Source: Bacillaceae bacterium OF18-1A (GTDB lineage: Bacteria; Bacillota; Bacilli; Bacillales; Bacillaceae_G). From it: 64,000 nucleotides of DNA. The stretch is from positions 37,734-101,733 of the forward strand of contig JAQEWB010000008.1 in assembly GCA_027694045.1 (NCBI GenBank). Direction: 5' to 3'. The notes under the pieces were generated by a model. That model searched no databases, was not told where the DNA came from, and worked only from the letters and a program-made list of their open reading frames with translations. The translations under genes were made by a program, and so were the position numbers. Positions 16,441 through 25,192 of the stretch are shown one piece after another. How positions within the stretch are numbered: position 1 is the stretch's first letter; each line of letters opens with the position of its first letter.

Positions 16441-18297
16441 TTAATCTTCTTTCGGAAGAACAATTCCTTTATACAGTTGAACCGTAATGAAGTAGTAAAT
16501 CGTATAAATAACTATGAAAATTACAATCGGTACCCAAATACGGAAGTACGGATCAATTAAAATAAATCCGAAAATATTCATACCAACTAATACGTGAGCA
16601 ATACCCACAATCGCTGGGAATAAGAATACGAAGAATAATTCTTTATAAATTGATTTCGTTAATAATTCACGGCGCACACCGATTTTACGAAGCATTTGAT
16701 AACGTGTAATATCTTTTGATGCACCAGAAAGAATTTTAAACATTAGACAGCTTGCCATCATTGCTAAGAAAGCAATTCCAAGGAAGAAGCCCATAAAGAC
16801 TGTCCCACTCGCAACGCCGTAGAACATAGCGTAAGATTGATATTTACTATCTAATCTTTCAGCTGTTATATTTTTATATTTATCTAGCTGCAACTCGTCA
16901 AGTTTTTTCCATTCTGTTTTGTATGCTACAAAATCATCTGTTTTTCCAATAAACGCTAAGCCTTCCTTACCCTTTATCCCATCATACATTTTTTGATCTA
17001 CAATTTTAATTGCATGATCCTCATACATGTAAAATGGTTGGATTGTTCTAAAAGCATCGTCCCATTCTTCTGGAAGTTCTTTCGCATTCGCATCTTTTTC
17101 ATTCATTTCTCTAGAAACTGCACCTACTGGTAGTTCCTCTGAAACTTTTTTTGTATTTTCTAAATCCTTCATGCTCTTCATATTCGCCATATCTTTTACT
17201 AAAAGACGGTTTTTCTCTAAATCTTCATTTAAATAATAAACGTATTTATCATCAACTTTGTAACGATATTCATATTTCTCTTTAAATGTAATGCCATCTA
17301 AAATTTTCTTTTCTTCAGCTGTAGGATTATGAACAACTGAATCATATATTACTAAACCATCAACCATTTTTATAACGTTGTTTTTAAACGCCATACCGCC
17401 TGAAATTGCACCAGCTCCAAGAGCAACTAACATCGCTGTTGCAAGTACTTTCGTTAAACTATTAATACGGAAGTTTAACTGAGCGAAAGTAAAAGCATTA
17501 AGCCCTTTTTCACTACGTTTTTTATTACTTTTTAATTTCTTAATAATAACAGGAAGAAGCGATCCAAATAGCATGTAAGTACCAGACGTTGTTGTAACTA
17601 ATGCAATAAGGACTCCTATCTCTCTTAATGTTTTCATATTCATCATAGCTGCATAGCCAATACCTAATAAAATAACCGCAAGGCCTGCAACTACACCTGT
17701 CATTTTTCCTTTTACCGCAACACGCTCTGTTTGTGCATCTGCATGTACAAGTTGCAGTACAGAAATACGTGATAACTTAATACTGTTCATAATTGCTGAT
17801 AATACAAATAGTGCAAAGAAGAAGATACAAGTCGCAGTCATAGATGGAAGATAAAATGCTTTATAACCTTCTCCTGCAAATTCTAATTGCTTCATTAATA
17901 GTTGTCCGATACCTTCTGCAAGCCCCGCACCGACTGCAAGACCAATTGCCAGAGATGCGGCACCTAATACAATCGTTTCAATAAACATAAGCAGTGTAAC
18001 TTTATGCTTTTTTGCTCCTAACATCATATACATACCAAACTCTTTTTGACGAAGAGATAATAAGAAAGAGTTCGCATATAAAATATAGAAGAACGTTATA
18101 ATAGCTAATAAAACTGAACCCGCTTGGAAGACAAATCCAATAGAACTAATAGTCGAGTTTGCCTTAAGAAAAGCTTCATTTAACGCTAACGTTTGAAACA
18201 TATAAAAAATTGAAATTGACATGACAAGACCGACAAGCAAGACGATATAATCTTTCAACTTACTTTTCAGCCCTGACATGGAAAGTTTAAATAACAT
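16441..18297 (-). CDS. BceB-type ABC transporter permease (FtsX/MacB fold), 618 aa
   Basis: About ten membrane helices arranged as in BceB: helix 1, a group of three with the RQKEFGMYMMLGAKK loop, three more, a large extracytoplasmic domain (about residues 310-500) and three C-terminal helices with the ITRYQMLRKIGVRRELL loop. BceAB-type transporters confer resistance to bacitracin and other peptides that act on lipid II cycle intermediates, and signal to a BceS-type kinase through the large loop. The gene lies 16 bp after its ATPase. B. subtilis has bceAB in the syntenic place, but here no BceRS-type kinase/regulator is adjacent. Length is a little shorter than B. subtilis BceB. Confidence 0.88.
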   Translation of the reverse strand: MLFKLSMSGLKSKLKDYIVLLVGLVMSISIFYMFQTLALNEAFLKANSTISSIGFVFQAGSVLLAIITFFYILYANSFLLSLRQKEFGMYMMLGAKKHKVTLLMFIETIVLGAASLAIGLAVGAGLAEGIGQLLMKQLEFAGEGYKAFYLPSMTATCIFFFALFVLSAIMNSIKLSRISVLQLVHADAQTERVAVKGKMTGVVAGLAVILLGIGYAAMMNMKTLREIGVLIALVTTTSGTYMLFGSLLPVIIKKLKSNKKRSEKGLNAFTFAQLNFRINSLTKVLATAMLVALGAGAISGGMAFKNNVIKMVDGLVIYDSVVHNPTAEEKKILDGITFKEKYEYRYKVDDKYVYYLNEDLEKNRLLVKDMANMKSMKDLENTKKVSEELPVGAVSREMNEKDANAKELPEEWDDAFRTIQPFYMYEDHAIKIVDQKMYDGIKGKEGLAFIGKTDDFVAYKTEWKKLDELQLDKYKNITAERLDSKYQSYAMFYGVASGTVFMGFFLGIAFLAMMASCLMFKILSGASKDITRYQMLRKIGVRRELLTKSIYKELFFVFLFPAIVGIAHVLVGMNIFGFILIDPYFRIWVPIVIFIVIYTIYYFITVQLYKGIVLPKED

Positions 18298-18313
18298 ACT
18301 GGGCCCTCCTTTC

Positions 18314-19075
18314 TTATGCTTTTTGCGTACCTAAATCTGCAAGTACATCTAAAATTTCTTTATAGAACTCTTCACGCGTACCACCGCGGTGAATTTCTTT
18401 ATATAGCTCACCATCTTGAATGAATAAAATACGTTGACAGTAACTTGCACTGTACGGATCATGTGTAACCATCATAATAGATACACCTTGTTCTTTATTT
18501 AAGTTCGTCATTGCATCAAGTAAACTTGTTGCATTTTTAGAATCAAGTGCTCCTGTTGGCTCGTCCCCTAAAATAATTGCTGGCTCATGCACTAACGCAC
18601 GTGCCGCTGCTGAACGTTGTTTCTGTCCACCAGATACTTCAGATGGATATTTTTGAAGAATTTCTGTAATTCCTAACATACCCGCTACTTTCTCTACTTT
18701 CGGTCCAATGTTTCGTGATGAAACACCTTGAAGTGAAAGTGGAAGTGCAATATTTTCATAAATAGATAAGTTCTCTAATAAGTTAAAGTCTTGGAAAATG
18801 AAGCCTAACTTTTGTGAACGGAAATCTGAAAGCTCACCTTGCTTCATCTTCGTAATATCTGTACCCGCAATTTCAACAACGCCGCCCGTTGCTTTATCAA
18901 GTGTTGAAATTACATTTAACAATGTCGTTTTACCAGAACCAGATGGTCCCATAATTCCAACGAACTCACCCTCTTGAATTGAGAATGATACACCTTTTAA
19001 CGCATGTGATTGGTTCTCACCTTTTTTACCGTACACTTTTTGAACGTTTTTTACGTCTACAACTGGTTTCGTCAT
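18314..19075 (-). CDS. BceA-type ABC transporter ATP-binding protein, 253 aa
   Basis: A complete ABC ATPase: Walker A GPSGSGKTTLL near residue 45, signature SGGQKQRSAAARAL, Walker B AIILGDEPTGALDS and the H-loop MMVTHDPYSASY. The subgroup (LolD/MacB/BceA) is clear from the length and TGALDS motif. It pairs with the permease 16 bp downstream to form a BceAB-type peptide-sensing and resistance transporter. GTAGGAGG precedes the ATG. The substrate cannot be read from sequence. Confidence 0.9.
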   Translation of the reverse strand: MTKPVVDVKNVQKVYGKKGENQSHALKGVSFSIQEGEFVGIMGPSGSGKTTLLNVISTLDKATGGVVEIAGTDITKMKQGELSDFRSQKLGFIFQDFNLLENLSIYENIALPLSLQGVSSRNIGPKVEKVAGMLGITEILQKYPSEVSGGQKQRSAAARALVHEPAIILGDEPTGALDSKNATSLLDAMTNLNKEQGVSIMMVTHDPYSASYCQRILFIQDGELYKEIHRGGTREEFYKEILDVLADLGTQKA

Positions 19076-19171
19076 ATATATCCTCCTACGCTTGTTTTTC
19101 CATTACCTATTTTGCGCTTTTTGGAGAGGAACTGCTATTTGTTAACATTACAATTACCTTACACTTTTGTA

Positions 19172-19206
19172 ATAAAACAAAACCAGGTCATACTGCGACC
19201 TGGTTT
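19172..19206 (-). terminator. Terminator after the 49-aa SASP-like gene
   Basis: Stem AAACCAGGTC/GACCTGGTTT with a 7-nt loop followed by TTGTTTTATT on the minus strand; the stem overlaps the stop codon. Confidence 0.9.
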
Positions 19207-19354
19207 ACTCTGATTGCTTCGATCTTTGAGGTTGTCCTTTTTTACTATTACGCTGTTTCACTTGCACAACTGGATCAAGTTCATTGGAAAATTCAGCGTT
19301 ATGCCCATTTTGCGTTTTTTGCTCTGGATTATTTTGATCTGAACGTTTCGCCAT
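19205..19354 (-). CDS. Small gamma-SASP-like protein, 49 aa
   Basis: This short gene reads MAKRSDQNNPEQKTQNGHNA, then EFSNELDPVVQVKQRN and a K/Q/R-rich end. The block A-E-F-S-N-E-x-D-x-x-x-V-K-Q-x-N resembles the repeated motif of gamma-type small acid-soluble spore proteins (T-E-F-A-S-E-T-x-x-x-x-V-K-Q-x-N), here once instead of two or three times. It is hydrophilic with no cysteine or tryptophan, as expected for SASP-type proteins stored in the spore core. AAAGGAGTGA precedes the ATG, it follows ytzC by 16 bp, and it has its own terminator. The family assignment is by eye. Confidence 0.6.
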   Translation of the reverse strand: MAKRSDQNNPEQKTQNGHNAEFSNELDPVVQVKQRNSKKGQPQRSKQSE

Positions 19355-19370
19355 TACATTCACTCCTTTA

Positions 19371-19634
19371 TTAGCGCGGTGTAATAATCATTTGGTGTTG
19401 CAATTGACGAATTGCCATACGTGCTCTATTTAACTGCTCACGTTGCTCATCATTCGCATGTTGTTGCATCGTTTGTAAATCGTTATACGCTTGTTCTAAT
19501 TGTAACTGCGCATCTGAATACTCCATCGTATTGTAATGCTCTTGTCTCATACCTTGGTCTAATTGTTCTTTCGCATATTCTACCGCTTGTTCCGCTTGTG
19601 TAATATACGATTCAAGTGATTGACGCTCTGCCAT
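19371..19634 (-). CDS. ytzC: YtzC-family small helical protein, 87 aa
   Basis: A highly helical, Q/E-rich protein, MAERQSLESYITQAEQAVEY onward, with no signal or membrane segment. It matches the YtzC family in length, composition and place next to ytqA (mnmL). The start at 19634 is chosen because GGAGGGACAATT leads into that ATG; an in-frame ATG seven codons earlier lies upstream of this site. Function is unknown; it likely shares a transcript with the SASP-like gene downstream. Confidence 0.8.
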   Translation of the reverse strand: MAERQSLESYITQAEQAVEYAKEQLDQGMRQEHYNTMEYSDAQLQLEQAYNDLQTMQQHANDEQREQLNRARMAIRQLQHQMIITPR

Positions 19635-19745
19635 AATTGTCCCTCCTTGCTTCAATTCCCCTTTAGTGTGTCCCTTCCATCTCTACCTTATGAGTATGTT
19701 ATAATGTATTTTGTTTCATTTTGACTCGGCTTAGGAGGGAAAGTA

Positions 19746-20705
19746 ATGAAGGTTCAAAACCCTTTTCCATATACAAACGACAATAAACGTTATCATACAT
19801 GGAATTATCACTTACGAAATGAATTTGGTGAAAAAATCTTTAAAGTTTCATTAGATGCTGGCTTCGATTGCCCGAACCGTGACGGTACAGTTGCTTATGG
19901 TGGTTGTACATTTTGCAGTGCTGCAGGATCCGGTGACTTCGCTGGCGATCGCCGCGATGACGTTATAACGCAATATCATGAAATGAAAGAAAAAATGCAC
20001 TCAAAGTGGAAAGATGGAAAATGTATTGCTTATTTCCAGGCATACACAAATACACACGCACCACTTGAAGTGTTAAAAGAAAAATTCGAACCGCTTCTAG
20101 CTGAAAAAGACGTTGTCGGTCTTTCTATCGCAACTCGCCCAGATTGTTTACCGGACGATGTCGTTGCATATTTAGCGGACTTAAATAAACGCACATACCT
20201 TTGGGTTGAACTCGGACTACAAACTGTTCATGAACGTACTGCAAACCTTATTAATCGCGCTCACGATTATCCTTCTTACATTGAAGGTGTAAATAAATTA
20301 CGTAAGCACGGCATTCGAGTTTGCTCTCATATTATTAACGGTCTTCCTCTTGAAGATTACGACATGATGATGGAAACAGCTCGTGAAGTAGCGAAGCTTG
20401 ATGTACAAGGAATTAAAATCCACTTACTTCATTTATTAAAAGGAACGCCAATGGTAAAACAATATGAAAAAGGACAACTCGAGTTCCTTTCTCTTGAGGA
20501 TTACGTAAGTCTCGTTGTTGACCAACTTGAAATCATTCCAGAAGACGTAATTGTGCACCGCATCACAGGTGACGGTCCACCTGATTTAATGATTGGTCCA
20601 ATGTGGAGCTTAAATAAATGGGAAGTATTAAATTCCATCGATGCAGAATTTGTGCGCCGCGGAAGCTGGCAAGGAAAATATGCAAATGAGGAGAAACAAC
20701 AATGA
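19746..20705 (+). CDS. mnmL: Radical SAM protein MnmL (YtqA), tRNA wobble uridine modification, 319 aa
   Basis: A YtqA-subgroup radical SAM protein. The cluster cysteines are C42, C54 and C57 in FDCPNRDG...YGGCTFC, with the unusual C-x11-C-x2-C spacing of this subgroup. The C-terminal part continues the barrel (ILSIA-like strands, GLQT, HLLKGTPM). In B. subtilis and streptococci MnmL is required to process cmnm5U toward nm5U at the wobble base of tRNAs for split codons, ahead of MnmM. The stop overlaps the mnmM start by 4 bp, so the two are co-translated. AGGAGGGAAAGT precedes the ATG. Confidence 0.93.
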   Translation: MKVQNPFPYTNDNKRYHTWNYHLRNEFGEKIFKVSLDAGFDCPNRDGTVAYGGCTFCSAAGSGDFAGDRRDDVITQYHEMKEKMHSKWKDGKCIAYFQAYTNTHAPLEVLKEKFEPLLAEKDVVGLSIATRPDCLPDDVVAYLADLNKRTYLWVELGLQTVHERTANLINRAHDYPSYIEGVNKLRKHGIRVCSHIINGLPLEDYDMMMETAREVAKLDVQGIKIHLLHLLKGTPMVKQYEKGQLEFLSLEDYVSLVVDQLEIIPEDVIVHRITGDGPPDLMIGPMWSLNKWEVLNSIDAEFVRRGSWQGKYANEEKQQ

Positions 20706-21274
20706 AATTAGAACGTGTATTACCGTTTGCTCGCACTCTCCTGCAAACGGCAGTAAAAGAAGGCGATTACGCTGTAGACGCAACTTTAGGAAACGGACAT
20801 GACACTTGCTTCCTAGCTGAAATCGTTGGCGATAACGGAAAAGTATTTGGATTCGATATTCAAAAAGAGGCAATTGAAAGCTCAACAACTCGTCTAAAAG
20901 AAAAAAAACTTTTCGAACGTACTGTTTTAGTTCACGATAGTCACGATACACTTCTATCCGTATTACCAGAAGATGCAAAAGGAAAAGTAACAGGCGCAAT
21001 TTTCAACTTAGGTTACCTTCCAGGCGGAGACAAGCATATCGTTACAAAACCGAACTCAACAATCTCAGCAATCGAACAATTATTAGAAGTAATGGCACCT
21101 GAAGGTATCATCGTCCTTGTCATTTACCACGGACACCCAGAAGGACAAGTAGAACGCGACGCTGTTCTCAAATTTGCCGAAGAATTAGACCAAAAACAAG
21201 CACACGTACTGCGCTATGGCTTCATTAACCAACAAAATAACCCGCCATTTATTGTGGCGATTGAGAAACGCTAA
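20702..21274 (+). CDS. mnmM: tRNA nm5U methyltransferase MnmM (YtqB), 190 aa
   Basis: A Rossmann-fold SAM-dependent methyltransferase with motif I VDATLGNGHDT (about 27-37) and NLGYLPGGDK near the active site, as in YtqB proteins. MnmM methylates nm5(s2)U to mnm5(s2)U at tRNA position 34, the last step after MnmL. It is shorter than RsmH, with which the family is often confused. The start overlaps the mnmL stop (ATGA arrangement). A terminator follows. It is a complete, normal member. Confidence 0.93.
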   Translation: MKLERVLPFARTLLQTAVKEGDYAVDATLGNGHDTCFLAEIVGDNGKVFGFDIQKEAIESSTTRLKEKKLFERTVLVHDSHDTLLSVLPEDAKGKVTGAIFNLGYLPGGDKHIVTKPNSTISAIEQLLEVMAPEGIIVLVIYHGHPEGQVERDAVLKFAEELDQKQAHVLRYGFINQQNNPPFIVAIEKR

Positions 21275-21298
21275 TAAATCAATTTATCGACTTATCAA

Positions 21299-21329
21299 TA
21301 AAAGACGTGCACTCACTGCACGTCTTTTT
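21299..21329 (+). terminator. Terminator of mnmL-mnmM
   Basis: Stem AAAGACGTGCA/TGCACGTCTTT with a 5-nt loop and T-run. Confidence 0.92.
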
Positions 21330-21333
21330 CTCA

Positions 21334-21455
21334 ATTATATCGTTCATAAGTTCAAATATATCGGCGATTTTTCAATTATATCGTTCATAAGTTCAAATAT
21401 ATCGAACGTAACTCCAATTATATCGGCGATTCGACATAGAATATCGACCAACTGA
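21334..21455. repeat. ATATATCGGCGA-type interspersed repeat cluster, locus 2
   Basis: Six to seven ATATATCG-type units, including an exact internal duplication of a ~38-bp block (ATTATATCGTTCATAAGTTC followed by AAATATATCG), lie downstream of the mnmLM terminator. Same family as at 13624, 43981 and 63924. Confidence 0.75.
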
Positions 21456-21600
21456 CAAAATTCGACAGACCGATCGAGCAACCTCCCTTCCCCCAAAAAC
21501 TTTTAACTTTTTTCACAATTCTTTCAAAGTAATCACACTTAATCTCGCTATATTAAATGAGTAATCTATTCATATAGGGAAGGTTAGGGGAACTAAAAAT

Positions 21601-22902
21601 ATGAAAGTAAATCGTTCGCTTCATTACATTTTTTGGCGTTGGCATTTTTATGCTGGGCTTTTTATTACGCCGCTTCTTATTACGTTGTCACTGAGCGGAA
21701 TTGGGTATTTATTTCGGGAGGAAGTTGAAGATTTCATCTATAAAGATTTATATTTTGGGAAGAGCGCCCAGACAGAATCTATTTCAATGGCTGATTCTAT
21801 TTCCTTAACAGAGAAAAAATATCCACATTATAGTGTGGCGAAAATTAGTGAGTTTCATGACGATTATAATACGAGACTTACGATTGCAAATGAGTATACT
21901 GGAGAGCAAAAGTATGTGTATTTAGACAGCAATAATCAAATTGTTGGGGATCAAAACGCAAGTGAAACATTTGCCAATGTAACGAGGGAATTACATAGTT
22001 CTCTTTTAGTCGGTGGTACTGTCGTCAACTACATTGTGGAGCTAGCAGCATGCTGGACAATTTTTTTAATTGTGACTGGGTTGTATATGAGTATACGCCA
22101 ATTCAAAAACACACCGGCATCCAATAAGCGAGAAAAAGCAAAACGACGTCATTCTATTATCGGTATTATATTTACAATTCCTCTCTTTCTTTTAGTTGTA
22201 TCTGGTTTACCTTGGTCAGGATTTATGGGGAACCAAATTTATAAAATTGCAACGTCGAATGAATCTCTTGGATATCCGAAATTATATATGGCACCGCCTG
22301 AATCGAAGGTAAAAGAATTACCATGGGCAACAAGAAAAGAAGCTCCTCCTGAATCCAATTCGAGTAAGCCAAAAGCAATTTCAATTGATGAGTTGCAAAA
22401 AGGAATTGAAATAAAAAAGCCATATGTTATCTCACTACCAGCTGATCCGAAAGGTGTATTCACTGTTTCGAAATCAAGCGGTTCTGGTATTACAGGTATG
22501 CACGTCGCACCAAATGAAGAAATAACAGCTTACTTTAATCAATATAGCGGAGAACTCATTTCGAAAACGGACTATCGTGATTATGGCTTATTTGCACAAT
22601 GGTTCACTTACGGTATCCCACTTCATGAAGGTCATTTATTTGGATGGCCGAATAAAATATTATGCTTACTAACGACATTATCTTTATTACTTCTCATTTA
22701 TTACGGAATAAAAATGTGGTTAGCAAGAAAGCCGAAAGGAAAATTAGCAGCTCCTCCAAAACAAAGAGATAAGAAAAGCGTACTCGTTTTCTTTATCATG
22801 ATGGTTATACTAGGCGCTGTCATGCCTTTATTTGGATTGTCTGTTTTAGTTATTTTTGCGATTGAACTTCTTATATATGTATTTTCAAAAATACGATCAT
22901 AA
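21601..22902 (+). CDS. PepSY-associated membrane protein, 433 aa
   Basis: A membrane protein with four main helices and large extracytoplasmic parts. It begins with the PepSY_TM pattern LHYIFWRWHFYAGLFITPLL. A PepSY-like segment (about 60-120) follows, then a second helix with the ELHSSLLVGG histidine, a third after KRRHSIIGIIF, and LHEGHLFGWPNK before the fourth. Conserved histidines in these positions are typical of the family, whose members often act in iron/siderophore or heme-related reduction or in sensing. No adjacent gene shares its strand, and I see no clear Fur box upstream. The exact function is not shown. Confidence 0.82.
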   Translation: MKVNRSLHYIFWRWHFYAGLFITPLLITLSLSGIGYLFREEVEDFIYKDLYFGKSAQTESISMADSISLTEKKYPHYSVAKISEFHDDYNTRLTIANEYTGEQKYVYLDSNNQIVGDQNASETFANVTRELHSSLLVGGTVVNYIVELAACWTIFLIVTGLYMSIRQFKNTPASNKREKAKRRHSIIGIIFTIPLFLLVVSGLPWSGFMGNQIYKIATSNESLGYPKLYMAPPESKVKELPWATRKEAPPESNSSKPKAISIDELQKGIEIKKPYVISLPADPKGVFTVSKSSGSGITGMHVAPNEEITAYFNQYSGELISKTDYRDYGLFAQWFTYGIPLHEGHLFGWPNKILCLLTTLSLLLLIYYGIKMWLARKPKGKLAAPPKQRDKKSVLVFFIMMVILGAVMPLFGLSVLVIFAIELLIYVFSKIRS

Positions 22903-22904
22903 TG

Positions 22905-22940
22905 AAAAAGCATTTGTACTCCCATGTACAAATGCTTTTT
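22905..22940. terminator. Bidirectional terminator
   Basis: Stem AAAAAGCATTTGTAC/GTACAAATGCTTTTT between two convergent genes. Confidence 0.95.
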
Positions 22941-23151
22941 ATTTACTATTTTCTTTTTTTCTACCACTTATTAAAAAGACAATATCTACTATAATAATCA
23001 ATGCAATGATAACTTGCGCTACATAATCCATCGTTGTAGGACCGCTGGCTTTATTCATCATCATATACATTCCAGTTACAAATGAAATGGAAAGTAGCAC
23101 GAGTAATGTTACTTCAATATGGTCATATAGCTTTTGAAACAATCGCTTCAT
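22939..23151 (-). CDS. Small membrane protein, 70 aa, unknown function
   Basis: The start at 23151 gives MKRLFQKLYDHIEVTLL, preceded by AGGTGGTGGTGGAA; longer in-frame starts lack a site. Two hydrophobic helices (about 13-31 and 45-64) are followed by a basic tail SGRKKENSK. The hydrophobic pattern resembles small phosphate-starvation-inducible PsiE-like proteins, but this is weak. It sits between the PepSY gene and ytpB with terminators on both sides, so it is probably transcribed alone. Confidence 0.6.
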   Translation of the reverse strand: MKRLFQKLYDHIEVTLLVLLSISFVTGMYMMMNKASGPTTMDYVAQVIIALIIIVDIVFLISGRKKENSK

Positions 23152-23182
23152 TTCCACCACCACCTTTACCATAGCATAACAA

Positions 23183-23209
23183 AAAACCACTCACCATGAG
23201 TGGTTTTCT
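23183..23209. terminator. Terminator of the ytpA-ytpB unit
   Basis: Stem AAAACCACTCA/TGAGTGGTTTT with a 3-nt loop just beyond the ytpB stop. Confidence 0.9.
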
Positions 23210-23212
23210 TCA

Positions 23213-24289
23213 TCACTGCGCCATTTTCTTTCGGTACATCTTCCCGTTCCAGTAGAAGAATCGTGAAGTGAGACCTCCGTATTTTACAATGCGCCGTGCC
23301 ATTTTGTGCATATTCTTTTGCGCCGATACTTTTTGGTCGGATAAATAAATACCAAGTAATCCTCGGCTTATGAGACGATGAAACTTCGCATGAGGCAAAT
23401 CACCAATACTTTTCTCTGCTTCTTCTACAAAATGTTTCATACGATCTAATATAGCTTGCTCGTTTTCATAATAACTACAGAAATTCAAATCCCCGCCGGC
23501 GCGGTCTTCTTCTTGATCAATGAAATAATCAAGTAAAATATGAAGTCCTTGTACGTAAGGGAAATATCCTTGTCTAATTTTCGCAATATCTTCATCATGT
23601 AATTCATCATGAAAGGCATATGCGACAAGACAGAAGATTCCAAGTGTAGAACCGGCACATGCTGAAAATTCAAACCAACTCATCTCAGGTAAGTTTTCTT
23701 TATGTGCTTCAAACCACGTTTGTAAGCGTGGTTCTCTTTCTTCTAACTTCACGTGTTTATGAATTTGCAAATCACAATAATAACAAGCAAGTTCATGAAG
23801 AATAGGAGCAATTTTGTCATAGTGCTTCGTTTTCTTTAAAACATCTTGGCATGTTTCAACAAGTTCATCTAAATAACCACCATCATCTTGATCATCACGA
23901 TAACGATAATAATTACCGCCACCTTCTACTTCAGGTGATAATGCCATTAACATCGATTCATGCAACGCGGCAAAATCATTTGGATCAAGTGATGTACTGC
24001 GATCACATAAATTATCTAAGTAGTCACTAATCGTTTGATATGCGACGATAAAACGAATACATTCCTCACGGTGTTCATTTGCTAATAGCGCTAAAATGCC
24101 ACCGCCCTCGCAATGAAACGTTTTATGCTCAATACTTGCGATTGCCTGACTATGAAGCTCATCATTCGGAATATGGTAGGCACGCTCTTTCCACATCGCT
24201 AGCTCATGGTGTACAACCGGAAACACATCACGGTATACTTTCGCCATGAGCGTTATGGGATTACTCGGTACGTTCACTTCTTCCTTCAT
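23213..24289 (-). CDS. ytpB: Tetraprenyl-beta-curcumene synthase YtpB, 358 aa
   Basis: A DUF2600-family all-helical terpene synthase. B. subtilis YtpB turns tetraprenyl diphosphate into tetraprenyl-beta-curcumene, the precursor of C35 sesquarterpenes found in spores. Aspartate-rich stretches suitable for magnesium-diphosphate binding are visible (ISDYLDNLCD near residue 90; YFIDQEEDRAGGD about three quarters along). No signal peptide is present. It is 25 bp downstream of ytpA, the order found in B. subtilis. Length and both acidic motifs look normal. Confidence 0.92.
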   Translation of the reverse strand: MKEEVNVPSNPITLMAKVYRDVFPVVHHELAMWKERAYHIPNDELHSQAIASIEHKTFHCEGGGILALLANEHREECIRFIVAYQTISDYLDNLCDRSTSLDPNDFAALHESMLMALSPEVEGGGNYYRYRDDQDDGGYLDELVETCQDVLKKTKHYDKIAPILHELACYYCDLQIHKHVKLEEREPRLQTWFEAHKENLPEMSWFEFSACAGSTLGIFCLVAYAFHDELHDEDIAKIRQGYFPYVQGLHILLDYFIDQEEDRAGGDLNFCSYYENEQAILDRMKHFVEEAEKSIGDLPHAKFHRLISRGLLGIYLSDQKVSAQKNMHKMARRIVKYGGLTSRFFYWNGKMYRKKMAQ

Positions 24290-24314
24290 CTCCTCTATTC
24301 AATGTACAAATAAT

Positions 24315-25118
24315 TTACTTATTTGTTTCTATTATGTTATTGATGCGTATTTCAGTAAATGACTGAATATAATTCAAAATTTCATCACGCTCATACTCAT
24401 TTAATAACTCATGATAACAATTCGGCCATTCTTTAAAAGCCTTATCACTTATTTTAACATTATCAAACCAAGTGCGGACACGTGTTTTATCTACAAGTTT
24501 ATCCTCACACGCTTGCATTAGCAAGAGCGGAACATCTGGAAAATCATCAATTTTCTGATGAGCAATTTCGATAGACTTAATCAATTCACTATACCAACGT
24601 ACTGATACTTTGCGCAAGAACAATGAATCATTCTCCATCGCATCTCTCACTTCATGATTACGCGTTGACATTTCTACCGTAAGATTCGTTGCAAATTGCA
24701 ATTTTGGAGCGATAACATTTAATATTTTTGAGGCAGCTTGAAGCGGAGCAGAAGGTGCAGCTAATACACCTAAACAAGGCGAACTTAATATAACTCCATC
24801 TATGTCCTCTCTTTTTGTTTCTTGCATCATTCGAATGACGATAAGACCACCCATACTATGGCCAAATAGAAAGATTGGCAACCTATACTTTCTTGCTTCT
24901 TTTACCCACAATTTAACTTCCTCTATGTATTCATCAAATGAGTCTATATGTCCTCTTTTTCTTGAAGTAGTTCCATGCGATGGAAGATCTCCCATAACAA
25001 CATGATAACCGATATGATTCCACATTTCTGCGACTGCTTCATAACGTCCATGATATTCCATTGCACCATGCACGATAATCATAACGGCTTTCGCTTCCTC
25101 CGCTTCATAATTCCACAT
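24315..25118 (-). CDS. ytpA: YtpA-like (lyso)phospholipase, alpha/beta hydrolase, 267 aa
   Basis: A monoacylglycerol lipase/lysophospholipase-type hydrolase. The nucleophile elbow is GHSMGG, the oxyanion region reads VHGAMEYHGRY and a late YHELLNE holds the catalytic histidine. B. subtilis YtpA is a phospholipase linked to bacilysocin formation. The start at 25118 (MWNYEAEEAKAVMIIVHGA) is chosen because GGAGGAGGTTTGT leads directly to it and B. subtilis YtpA also begins MW; an in-frame ATG 14 codons earlier lacks a site. It heads the ytpA-ytpB unit. Confidence 0.9.
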   Translation of the reverse strand: MWNYEAEEAKAVMIIVHGAMEYHGRYEAVAEMWNHIGYHVVMGDLPSHGTTSRKRGHIDSFDEYIEEVKLWVKEARKYRLPIFLFGHSMGGLIVIRMMQETKREDIDGVILSSPCLGVLAAPSAPLQAASKILNVIAPKLQFATNLTVEMSTRNHEVRDAMENDSLFLRKVSVRWYSELIKSIEIAHQKIDDFPDVPLLLMQACEDKLVDKTRVRTWFDNVKISDKAFKEWPNCYHELLNEYERDEILNYIQSFTEIRINNIIETNK

Positions 25119-25192
25119 ACAAACCTCCTCCGTTTCACTCTTTTTCATAATTTGATACACTAAAACTAGTCTCTAGGAAAGGAAGGCTTTAC

